64,000 nt of DNA, from NCBI GenBank assembly GCA_049317525.1, contig JBMOIC010000008.1:23493-87492 (forward strand), given 5' to 3'. Both the position numbers and the translations under genes were made by a program. The notes under the pieces are model-generated. The model did not search any database, was not told where the DNA came from, and was given only the letters and a program-made list of their open reading frames with translations. The DNA comes from UBA961 sp049317525 (lineage in GTDB: Bacteria > Bacteroidota > Ignavibacteria > Kapaibacteriales > UBA961). Each line of letters starts with the position of its first letter. Position 1 is the first letter of the stretch. Shown one piece after another: positions 37,433 through 45,851 of this stretch.

Positions 37433-37615
37433 CGTTCTTTTATGTAAAGTAAATGTATAGAGTGCAAAAATACTTGAAACAATGTGTATGTAATCATAGT
37501 TATAGTTAAAACGTAGAGAAAAAAGAATAAAGTATATACTAATCCGATAATAAGTCCCTATTTTTACAATAATTCAAGCAGAAATAGCTTGCTATTTTTA
37601 TACAGCAGACTCACA

Positions 37616-38074
37616 ATGAAATATCAGATTCTTGAATCTCCATCCATAGAAGCATTATATCATAAAGAACGATATCTTCTAAAGCGTATAACATCAGTAT
37701 TATTTGCAATTGCTGGATGCTCATGGTTTTTATTATATGTACCCGAATCTATTATACATCAAAAAACTCATGAATTATTTAAACTCCAACAATATCAGAT
37801 TTATGTATTACTGCTTACTTTATGGGGATTAGATTATAAAAGACAATTAGACAGGCTTACTTTGCTGTCACAAAAAGCAAGCTTATTACACAAAGATATC
37901 ATAGACATACAATCATCAGATATTATCGAAGATGTACAAAAATTTGAAGTTTTGTGGTTAAAAAAGAATACACATGGTAAACATATTTCATGGTTGATTA
38001 CATGGACATTTTTATTAAGTGCATGTATCTTAATTATGAAACAATACATATTGATTTTTAACCAAAATATTTAG
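37616..38074 (+). CDS. Small predicted membrane protein
   Basis: I do not recognise the family. From the ATG at 37616 the product is 152 residues. A nine-codon longer frame would begin with TTG and lacks support. Hydrophobic segments lie near 23-46 and 58-71, and a third near 124-148. Between them is a charged, possibly helical region with many Lys and Asp (KRQLDRLTLLSQKASLLHKD). It looks like a three-helix inner-membrane protein with a cytoplasmic helical loop. The P5C dehydrogenase gene begins 35 bases later on the same strand; whether they are functionally linked is unknown. Confidence 0.6.
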   Translation: MKYQILESPSIEALYHKERYLLKRITSVLFAIAGCSWFLLYVPESIIHQKTHELFKLQQYQIYVLLLTLWGLDYKRQLDRLTLLSQKASLLHKDIIDIQSSDIIEDVQKFEVLWLKKNTHGKHISWLITWTFLLSACILIMKQYILIFNQNI

Positions 38075-38109
38075 AATTCCCCTTTTTACATTATATATAA
38101 GTTATTGAT

Positions 38110-39654
38110 ATGAAAGAGTTTAAAAATGAAGTCTTTCTAGATTTCACTGATCCAGTTATTGAAAAAAAACAAAAAAAAGCACTACTTTCAGTTAGAGCAA
38201 ATTTTGGTAAAGAATATCCAAACTTTATCAATGGAAAAGCTGTAAAAACTACTGCTAAAACCATTTCTCTCAATCCTGCAAATACTGATGAAACGATCGG
38301 AATTTTTCAGAAATCTGGCAAAGACGATGCTGAAGCAGCAATGCAAGCTGCTCAAAAGGCATTTGAAACATGGAAATTTGTTCCAGTAAAAAAACGTGCA
38401 GATTTTTTATTTAAAGCCGCAAATATTATTCGTAAACGTCGCTTAGAAATCAATGCATGGATGATTTCTGAAGTTGGTAAGAATTATCTTGAAGCCGATG
38501 CAGATACATGCGAAGCCATTGACTTTTTAGAATTTTATGGCAGAGAAGTATTAAGATTTGCAGAAAAACAGCCTATCATACCCGTGAAAGGTGAAAAAAA
38601 TAAGATGATCTATATTCCATTGGGTGTTGGAGTGATTATTCCACCTTGGAATTTTCCTTTTGCCATTTTAATCGGAACTGCTTGCGCTGCAATTGCAGCT
38701 GGCAATACAATTGTTTTAAAGCCTTCATCTGATTCACCTATGATGGGATGGTTATTTGCTGATATTATGAATCACCTTGGTTTGCCAAAAGGTGTTCTCA
38801 ATTTTGTAGTTGCCTCTGGAGCAGAAGCTGGAGACTATTTAGTTCAGCATCCTAAAACTCGTTTTATCTCTTTTACTGGCTCTATGGAAGTAGGTTTAAG
38901 AATAAATGAATTAGCTGCTAAAACAAGTCCTGGGCAAATCTGGATTAAACGAGTAATCGCAGAAATGGGTGGAAAAGATAGTATGATTATCGATTCCGAA
39001 GCAGATATCGATGATGCAGTAAAAGGAACAGTAGCCGCAGCATTCGGATTTCAAGGTCAAAAGTGCTCTGCTTGCTCTAGAGTAATTGTAGATACTAAAG
39101 TGTATAAGGAATTTGTAGCTAAATTAAAACCAGCTGTAGAGGCTTTAGTACAAGGCAATCCTTTAGATAATCATTTTATGGGCCCTGTAGTTTCCGCCAA
39201 AGCCGAAAAATCAATTTTAGAGTATATTGAAATTGGTAAAAAAGAAGGTAATCTTCTCACAGGAGGAGAAAAAATAAAAGGAATGAATGGTTATTTTATA
39301 AAACCAACAGTTTTTACCGATATTGAGCCAATGGCAAGGATTTCTCAAGAAGAGATTTTTGGTCCAGTTTTAGCTGTTATCAAATCTAAAAACTTTGAAG
39401 ATTCTTTAGAAATTGCTAATAATACCATGTTTGGCCTAACTGGTGCGGTGTATACAAGTAATAAAAAGAAATTAGCTAAAGCTGAACAAGAATTTCATTG
39501 TGGTAATTTATACTTAAACCGCAAATGTACAGGCGCATTAGTGGGCGCTCATCCTTTTGGAGGCTTTAATATGAGTGGTACCGATTCTAAGGCTGGTGGT
39601 AGAGATTATATGCTTCTGTTTATGCAAGCAAAAACAATAAGTGAAAAGAAATAA
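38110..39654 (+). CDS. L-glutamate gamma-semialdehyde (P5C) dehydrogenase
   Basis: A 514-residue aldehyde dehydrogenase of the RocA/PruA type, which oxidises glutamate gamma-semialdehyde to glutamate in proline and arginine catabolism. The catalytic Cys is in GQKCSAC (Cys319) and the general base in IAEMGGKDS (Glu285). PWNFPFAILIGTACAAIAAG and PFGGFNMSGTDSKAGG are typical of the P5C branch, as is the total length. It is not fused to proline dehydrogenase, which must be elsewhere. It ends at a bidirectional terminator shared with paaN. Confidence 0.92.
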   Translation: MKEFKNEVFLDFTDPVIEKKQKKALLSVRANFGKEYPNFINGKAVKTTAKTISLNPANTDETIGIFQKSGKDDAEAAMQAAQKAFETWKFVPVKKRADFLFKAANIIRKRRLEINAWMISEVGKNYLEADADTCEAIDFLEFYGREVLRFAEKQPIIPVKGEKNKMIYIPLGVGVIIPPWNFPFAILIGTACAAIAAGNTIVLKPSSDSPMMGWLFADIMNHLGLPKGVLNFVVASGAEAGDYLVQHPKTRFISFTGSMEVGLRINELAAKTSPGQIWIKRVIAEMGGKDSMIIDSEADIDDAVKGTVAAAFGFQGQKCSACSRVIVDTKVYKEFVAKLKPAVEALVQGNPLDNHFMGPVVSAKAEKSILEYIEIGKKEGNLLTGGEKIKGMNGYFIKPTVFTDIEPMARISQEEIFGPVLAVIKSKNFEDSLEIANNTMFGLTGAVYTSNKKKLAKAEQEFHCGNLYLNRKCTGALVGAHPFGGFNMSGTDSKAGGRDYMLLFMQAKTISEKK

Positions 39655-39660
39655 AAAATA

Positions 39661-39686
39661 AAAAGCCATCTTTTCAGATGGCTTTT
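39661..39686. terminator. Bidirectional terminator between P5C dehydrogenase and paaN
   Basis: An 11-bp stem (AAAAGCCATCT/AGATGGCTTTT) with a TTTC loop is flanked by A residues on the left and T residues on the right. It can terminate both convergent genes. Confidence 0.9.
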
Positions 39687-39689
39687 TTA

Positions 39690-41363
39690 TTATGCTTTTC
39701 TAATTCCAACGATATTATATCTTGAACTAATAAATGTAATGTCTGTAAATGAAGCATTACCTGCAGGATTAGCTCCTGTACCATGAAAATCACTAAAAGC
39801 TGCCGATTGATTAACCCAAATAGGGCCAGTAAAATTACAAGCAAGAGGCGCTCCAGCCATTGTGATCTGCTCTTCTGCATATGATAAATCATCATGATTT
39901 ATTATATATACAGCAGTAGACAAAGCACCATGCTTTTTGATACTAGAACTAATAAGATCTATTCCTTGATGGATATCTTCTACTTTGATGATAAAACAAA
40001 TAGGGCCAAACCATTCTTGCTCATATATGTCTGAATCAGACATCGTAGCTGATAGTATAATTGGAGAAACAGACAAAGCATTATCAAAACCTTGATGTTT
40101 TACTTCATGAGAATCTAATACAATTGGAAGGCCTGTTTTTCTTACCATATTAACTCTCTCTAATACGGCAGGATTTTGTAAAGCACCTATTGTACCAGGA
40201 CCCATTTTTTCATTCAGAACAAGTGCTTGTACTTTTTCAGCAAAAGCTTTCATTACTTCATCGTAAGAGATATAAGAATCACCTACTTTTACACCTTGTT
40301 TAGGAATATAAAAGTTTTGTGGCGCAGTGCACATTTGCCCACTATATAATGATACACTAAAAGCTAAATTATCTAAAACAGCATCTAAAGATTCAGCTTC
40401 TGCTATAAGCACCGAATTTACTCCAGCTTTTTCGGTAAAGATTTGCTTGTTTGTACCAGATAACTCTTGCTCTAAGATAGAACCAAAATGAGAACTTCCA
40501 GTATAATCTATTAATGCAACTTTATGATTTTTAGCTAATTGCATTGTTATTGGTTGTTCTAATGAATCAACTGCCAATTGAATAATATGTGGATTTAAGC
40601 CCAGTGATACTAGCGTATCTTGGAAAGATTTAATACATATAGCAATAGGAAGAATTGCTCTTGGATGAGCTTTTGCAATAGAAGTATTACCAGTAATCAA
40701 GGATGCAAATATTCCAGGAAATGAATTCCATATAGGAAAAGTAGAACAACCTATCGTAATATTTATGCCCTTAGGAATAATACGAAATGATTTTTGAAGC
40801 GTAACTTCAAATCTACCCATTGGTTTTGTCCAGCTTGTTTCTGAACAAAACTGATTAATTGTCATATAGCCAGTAGCAATAGCTTCCAAAGCCCTATCAA
40901 ATGCATGAGGCCCAGAGGCCTGAAAAGCCATTATGAAGCCTTGTCCTGTTGTATGCATTGTTGCAAAACCAATTTCAAAAAAATGTTTTGAAGCCCTTTC
41001 TAAACATTCGATCAAAATTGCTGCACGTAATTCTGTAGAAAAAGACTTCCATTCTTGCTTAGCTTTATCTGCTTGTTCTATTAATGTTTCTGAAGCAAAA
41101 GATGGATACTGTATTTCTAAAGGAAAGCCATATGGAGACTGTTCATCACCAAGATAACCATCAGAACCATATTGATAAGGTAATTCAAATCTAGCATGTA
41201 ATGAGGCCTGAAAGGAAGATAATCCATCAGCTTGTGCTGTTTCTCCATAAATTTTTCCACTTGGTGGCTCTGGCCAATGAGCAAAGAATTGTCTGGATTG
41301 AACTGCTTCTACCGATTGCTTAAGTGTATTAGCATGTTTTTCTATAAGATGATCTAATTGCAT
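39690..41363 (-). CDS. paaN: PaaN-type aldehyde dehydrogenase
   Basis: A 557-residue aldehyde dehydrogenase-superfamily protein of the PaaN group, associated with phenylacetate degradation. The catalytic Cys is in YSGQMCTAPQNFY near residue 342 and a Glu is in IFTEKAGVNS near 313. The N-terminal block IEKHANTLKQSVEA and the PPSGKIYGETA segment are not found in ordinary ALDHs. No other paa gene is near, so it may act on a different aldehyde or in an unlinked pathway. It is divergent from katG across a 254-base gap. Confidence 0.85.
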   Translation of the reverse strand: MQLDHLIEKHANTLKQSVEAVQSRQFFAHWPEPPSGKIYGETAQADGLSSFQASLHARFELPYQYGSDGYLGDEQSPYGFPLEIQYPSFASETLIEQADKAKQEWKSFSTELRAAILIECLERASKHFFEIGFATMHTTGQGFIMAFQASGPHAFDRALEAIATGYMTINQFCSETSWTKPMGRFEVTLQKSFRIIPKGINITIGCSTFPIWNSFPGIFASLITGNTSIAKAHPRAILPIAICIKSFQDTLVSLGLNPHIIQLAVDSLEQPITMQLAKNHKVALIDYTGSSHFGSILEQELSGTNKQIFTEKAGVNSVLIAEAESLDAVLDNLAFSVSLYSGQMCTAPQNFYIPKQGVKVGDSYISYDEVMKAFAEKVQALVLNEKMGPGTIGALQNPAVLERVNMVRKTGLPIVLDSHEVKHQGFDNALSVSPIILSATMSDSDIYEQEWFGPICFIIKVEDIHQGIDLISSSIKKHGALSTAVYIINHDDLSYAEEQITMAGAPLACNFTGPIWVNQSAAFSDFHGTGANPAGNASFTDITFISSRYNIVGIRKA

Positions 41364-41617
41364 TGTAAATCCTTAAATAAAATTTATGTCCACACCAAAT
41401 TAATGAATTCATACAGGATGATGAACATTCTCTATAAAGCAAAAAATAATTAGTAAAATAAAGAAACCAATAATCAACATTGTTTGTTCGAACTTTCTTG
41501 ATTATTTACTCTCGAATCTCGAATTTAGCCTTAGATGTACGCACATATTTGATGCATAGACAAATAAAAACAAATACATATATTTTTCATCATTACATGA
41601 ATTAGGAATAATCGCAC
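41364..41617. promoter_or_regulatory. Divergent paaN/katG control region
   Basis: The longest or second-longest non-coding stretch in the window. It is very AT-rich and must hold promoters for both genes. At 41511-41524 there is a direct tandem CTCGAAT-CTCGAAT, and a TTCGAA palindrome lies at 41487-41492; together these CGAA elements are unusual for the local composition and could be an operator. No classical PerR or OxyR box was recognised. katG has an AGGAAT ribosome site about ten bases before its ATG. Confidence 0.4.
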
Positions 41618-43837
41618 ATGAATGACGCAATGCACAATCCAAGTAGTGAAGGCAAATGTCCATTTACAGGTGGCATGCTAAAACAAAGTGCTGGAAATGG
41701 TACAAGAAACCGTGACTGGTGGCCAAATCAATTACAGCTTAGCATATTAAGACAACACTCAGAACTTTCAAATCCAATGGGGAAAGACTTTAATTATGTT
41801 AAAGAATTTAATTCCATTGATTTAAAAGCTTTAAAGCAAGATATTTATGATATAATGACTAATTCACAAGATTGGTGGCCAGCAGATTATGGACATTATG
41901 GTCCATTTTTTATCCGCCTTGCTTGGCATAGTGCTGGTACTTATCGAATAGCCGATGGAAGGGGTGGCGGTGGATCAGGAAGCCAAAGATTTGCTCCATT
42001 AAATAGCTGGCCAGACAATACAAATCTTGATAAAGCACGCTTATTATTATGGCCAATAAAACAGAAATATGGCAGAAAAGTATCATGGGCAGATTTAATG
42101 ATTCTTGCCGGTAATTGCGCTTTAGAATCTATGAATTTTAATACTTTTGGTTTTGCAGGTGGACGCGAAGATATTTGGGAACCAGAAGAAGATATCTATT
42201 GGGGTTCCGAAGGAAAATGGTTAGAAGATAAACGTTATTCTGGTGATCGAGAATTAGAAAATCCTTTGGCAGCAGTTCAAATGGGTTTGATTTATGTTAA
42301 TCCAGAAGGTCCTAATGCCAATCCAGATCCAATTGCATCTGCCAAAGATATTCGCGAAACCTTTGGTAGAATGGCTATGAATGATGAAGAAACAGTTGCT
42401 TTGATAGCGGGTGGCCATACTTTTGGAAAAACTCATGGAGCAGCTGACCCAAATACTTATGTTGGCCCAGAACCTGCAGGTGCTCCTATCGAAGAACAAG
42501 GATTAGGATGGAAAAATTCTTTTGGAACCGGTAATGGTGAATATACAATTACAAGTGGTTTAGAAGGCGCTTGGACAACAACTCCTATTCAATGGAGTAA
42601 TAATTATTTTGAGAATTTATTCAATTTTGAGTGGGAATTAACAAAAAGTCCTGCAGGTGCTCATCAATGGACACCAAAGAATGGCGCAGGTGCTAATACG
42701 GTTCCTGATGCTCATAATTCTTCAAAATCACATGCACCAATAATGCTTACAACAGATTTAGCATTAAGAATGGACCCAGCTTATGAAATAATATCACGAA
42801 GATTTCTTGAGTTTCCTCTTGAATTTGCAGATGCTTTTGCTAGAGCTTGGTTTAAGCTTACCCATAGAGACATGGGGCCAAAGGCAAGATATCATGGTCC
42901 TGAAGTTCCTGAAGAAGAATTAATTTGGCAAGATCCTATTCCAGCCTTAACTCATGATACAATTGATTCTCATGATATTACATCATTAAAATCACAAATT
43001 TTATCATCTGGTTTAACAATTTCTCAACTAGTTTCTACTGCATGGGCATCTGCATCAACATTCCGTGGTTCTGATAAAAGAGGCGGAGCTAATGGTGCAC
43101 GTATTCGATTAGCACCACAAAAGGATTGGAAAGTAAATAATCCAGCACAATTAGAACATGTTCTAACTATTTTAGTATCTATTCAACAATCATTTAATTC
43201 TTCGCAAACTGGTAATAAGCATGTATCAATTGCAGATATCATTGTTTTAGGTGGTTGTGCAGCAATTGAGCAAGCTGCTAAAAATGCTGGGCATACTATT
43301 GAAGTACCTTTTACTCCAGGAAGAACCGATGCTAGCCAATCACAAACAGATATAGATTCATTTGCAGTATTAGAACCTTCTGCTGATGGATTTAGAAATT
43401 ATGTAAAAACTCATTATACAGTTTCTGCAGAAGAAATGCTTATTGATAAAGCTCAATTATTAACATTAACAGCCCCAGAATTAACAGTGTTGATTGGTGG
43501 AATGAGAGTTTTAAATACCAATTATCAATATTCTAAACATGGAGTATTTACATATAAGCCAGAAGTTCTTACTAATGATTTCTTTGTAAATTTATTAGAT
43601 ATTGGTACAAAATGGCAATCAATATCTCATCATCAAGATGAATTTGAAGGGATAGATCGTAAATCTGGTCATACAAAATGGACAGGAACAAGAGTTGACT
43701 TAATCTTTGGATCTAATTCAGAGTTAAGAGCATTAGCCGAAGTATATGCTTGTGAAGATGGACAAGATGCATTTATTAATGACTTTATTGCGGCATGGAA
43801 TAAAGTTATGAATTTAGATCGCTTTGATATAGCATAA
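41618..43837 (+). CDS. katG: Catalase-peroxidase
   Basis: A 739-residue haem enzyme that removes hydrogen peroxide by catalase and peroxidase reactions. The distal site is RLAWHSAGTYR near residue 99, with the catalytic Arg, Trp and His. The tyrosine of the Met-Tyr-Trp adduct is in IYVNPEGPN near 226, and the proximal haem ligand is in GGHTFGKTHG near 266. The second half is the usual duplicated, haem-free domain. Length is normal. The gene is followed by a bidirectional terminator. Confidence 0.96.
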   Translation: MNDAMHNPSSEGKCPFTGGMLKQSAGNGTRNRDWWPNQLQLSILRQHSELSNPMGKDFNYVKEFNSIDLKALKQDIYDIMTNSQDWWPADYGHYGPFFIRLAWHSAGTYRIADGRGGGGSGSQRFAPLNSWPDNTNLDKARLLLWPIKQKYGRKVSWADLMILAGNCALESMNFNTFGFAGGREDIWEPEEDIYWGSEGKWLEDKRYSGDRELENPLAAVQMGLIYVNPEGPNANPDPIASAKDIRETFGRMAMNDEETVALIAGGHTFGKTHGAADPNTYVGPEPAGAPIEEQGLGWKNSFGTGNGEYTITSGLEGAWTTTPIQWSNNYFENLFNFEWELTKSPAGAHQWTPKNGAGANTVPDAHNSSKSHAPIMLTTDLALRMDPAYEIISRRFLEFPLEFADAFARAWFKLTHRDMGPKARYHGPEVPEEELIWQDPIPALTHDTIDSHDITSLKSQILSSGLTISQLVSTAWASASTFRGSDKRGGANGARIRLAPQKDWKVNNPAQLEHVLTILVSIQQSFNSSQTGNKHVSIADIIVLGGCAAIEQAAKNAGHTIEVPFTPGRTDASQSQTDIDSFAVLEPSADGFRNYVKTHYTVSAEEMLIDKAQLLTLTAPELTVLIGGMRVLNTNYQYSKHGVFTYKPEVLTNDFFVNLLDIGTKWQSISHHQDEFEGIDRKSGHTKWTGTRVDLIFGSNSELRALAEVYACEDGQDAFINDFIAAWNKVMNLDRFDIA

Positions 43838-43853
43838 TCTGATATATATAAGT

Positions 43854-43893
43854 AAAAGCCCTATTGGAGTCAATATTTCCAATAGGGCTTTTT
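43854..43893. terminator. Bidirectional terminator between katG and the MTHFR fusion
   Basis: A long stem (AAAAGCCCTATTGG against CCAATAGGGCTTTT) with an eleven-base loop, flanked by A and T runs, sits between the convergent stops at 43837 and 43912. Confidence 0.9.
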
Positions 43894-43911
43894 CTTTATT
43901 TTATATACACG

Positions 43912-45741
43912 TTAAAGAATATCTGCGGCATGTAAGATATTAATAGCCATATCATATTTTTTTGCAGGAGGCATAATATATACACCTTGAACAATATGTT
44001 TTGCTTGCTTTAAAAACTCTGTCGCAATATTCATACCTTCAATTCCACTTTCAGTATTGGCATCTTTAAGCTTTTTTCTCACCCACTCTGGCACAACCAT
44101 TCCAGGCACTTCATAATGCAAGAATTCTGCATGTTTAGTGCTTCTTAATGGAATAATTCCTAATATACATTGCATAGAAAGATGTTTTGTAGCATCAAGA
44201 AAATACTCTAATGTTTTTATATCAAAAACAGGCTGAGTAAAATACATGGTAGCTCCTTCTTGAGCTTTTTTCTCTAATCGCTTGATTTCTCTCTCGATAT
44301 CGTCTGCCGCAGGATTAGCAGCACAAGTAATAAGAAATCGTGTAGATCTTCCCAAAGGATTGCCCATTAAATCCATACCATGATTCATTCTATTTACAGC
44401 TCTGATTAATCCAATTGAATCAACATCATAAACCGAAGTAGCAAATGGATAATCACCAATTGATGTGGGATCTCCGGTAACAGCTAAAATATTTTTAACG
44501 CCTAAAGCATATGCACCTATTAAATCTGATTGCAAACCAACCATATTTCTGTCTCTACAGGCAATATGAGTAATACATTCCATTCCTGTGGCAGATGAAA
44601 TCATATAAGAAGCTGCTATCGGATTAATTCTTACCCTTGCCCTTGCACCGTCAAAAACATTAATTGCATCTATACCTTGTTCTTTTAAATATGATGCTGC
44701 TTGTATTACATTGGAAATATCTAATCCACGTGGTATTTCTACTTCTACTGTCGTTAAAAATTTCTTTCCTATTTTTTCAGCAAATGAAGAAACTTTATCG
44801 GAATCAATAGCTAATGTATTTACTTCTTTTATCAGCTTTGGAATATATCTAGAAGATCCAGGAATTTGATTAATTACTGCATCTGATATCGCTTTGATAT
44901 GTTGAACAGAAGCTCCCCCATCGGCTCCAATGATACATGCGCCACCTTGTACTAAAGAAACAGCAACTGAGGCCACATAATCAACCTCTGCATTATAAAC
45001 GGCACGGCCATCAACTAAGGTTGGAATTGCAATTTCTGGTAATGCGCATAATGGCATCGACGTAACAGAAAGAGCTCTTATGATATCGCACATTCTTTGA
45101 GGGCCAACTGTTCCACTACTTCCGATTGCCAAAACCCCATATTTTTCAAGTCTGTATGCAATATCAGATGGATAGGAAGTAGCTAAAACACTACCATCTT
45201 CTGGAAATGTTTTTAATGCTATAATTGGTATCTCATTATGAACAGAACGAACGGCTTTAATAGCAATTTCTAATTCATCAATATCGATAAATGATTTTAG
45301 TATTATTAATTCTGCACCACCATCTATTAAGGCAACTGCTTGTTCTATAAATACTTGTAGTGCTTCATCTTCTGTTAAAGTACCAATTGGGACAAAGAAT
45401 TTTTCTGTAGGGCCAATCACTCCGCCTACATAAGCATTTTGTAGTGCTACTGTTCTGGCTATCCACACCGCTTTTCTATTTATTTCATATACTTTATCAC
45501 TTAAGCCAGCTTGTTCCAAAGTAATTCTGTTTGCATGGAAAGTATTAGTTAATAAAAGAGTAGCACCTGCTATCAGAAAATCTCTGTAGATATGCTCAAT
45601 AATTACTGGATTTTTCAAATTATAGACTTCCACGGGGAAATCTTTATAACCTCGAGATTGTAGTTCTATTTCTATTGAACCAGATGTAACAATAGGTTTT
45701 ACACCTATGATATCAGAAAATTGTACTTTAGTTTTGCTCAT
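43912..45741 (-). CDS. Homocysteine methyltransferase-like/methylene-THF reductase fusion
   Basis: A 609-residue protein with the architecture of the YitJ-type fusion. Residues 1-300 resemble a homocysteine S-methyltransferase TIM barrel (TNTFHANRITLEQAGL near 65; GPTEKFF near 110), but the three zinc cysteines are missing: the GxNC position reads GSSGTVGP and the GGCCG position reads GADGGAS. Residues 315-609 form an MTHFR domain with VEVEIPRGLD near 331, VTGDPTSIGDY near 417 and YFTQPVFD near 512, so the reductase part looks intact and should make 5-methyl-THF for methionine synthesis. The N-terminal part may be non-catalytic or binding only. Confidence 0.88.
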   Translation of the reverse strand: MSKTKVQFSDIIGVKPIVTSGSIEIELQSRGYKDFPVEVYNLKNPVIIEHIYRDFLIAGATLLLTNTFHANRITLEQAGLSDKVYEINRKAVWIARTVALQNAYVGGVIGPTEKFFVPIGTLTEDEALQVFIEQAVALIDGGAELIILKSFIDIDELEIAIKAVRSVHNEIPIIALKTFPEDGSVLATSYPSDIAYRLEKYGVLAIGSSGTVGPQRMCDIIRALSVTSMPLCALPEIAIPTLVDGRAVYNAEVDYVASVAVSLVQGGACIIGADGGASVQHIKAISDAVINQIPGSSRYIPKLIKEVNTLAIDSDKVSSFAEKIGKKFLTTVEVEIPRGLDISNVIQAASYLKEQGIDAINVFDGARARVRINPIAASYMISSATGMECITHIACRDRNMVGLQSDLIGAYALGVKNILAVTGDPTSIGDYPFATSVYDVDSIGLIRAVNRMNHGMDLMGNPLGRSTRFLITCAANPAADDIEREIKRLEKKAQEGATMYFTQPVFDIKTLEYFLDATKHLSMQCILGIIPLRSTKHAEFLHYEVPGMVVPEWVRKKLKDANTESGIEGMNIATEFLKQAKHIVQGVYIMPPAKKYDMAINILHAADIL

Positions 45742-45795
45742 ATTTATTTATAAAATTCTGTTCAATATATCACAAAAGGATTTCTATAAATTAAC

Positions 45796-45825
45796 AAAAA
45801 AAGGCATCTGCTTAAAGCGGATGCC
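45796..45825 (-). terminator. Rho-independent terminator after rpsA
   Basis: A ten-pair stem (GGCATCCGCT/AGCAGATGCC on the minus strand, one G-T pair) with a three-base loop, followed by seven T residues. It lies 27 bases after the rpsA stop. Confidence 0.9.
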
Positions 45826-45851
45826 CTTGTTTGCTACAATTAAGTAAATTA

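Noticed and set aside
41364..41617. A possible small RNA or tRNA in the paaN/katG gap
   Set aside because: No cloverleaf, no stable stem and no terminator are visible; the content is consistent with promoters.
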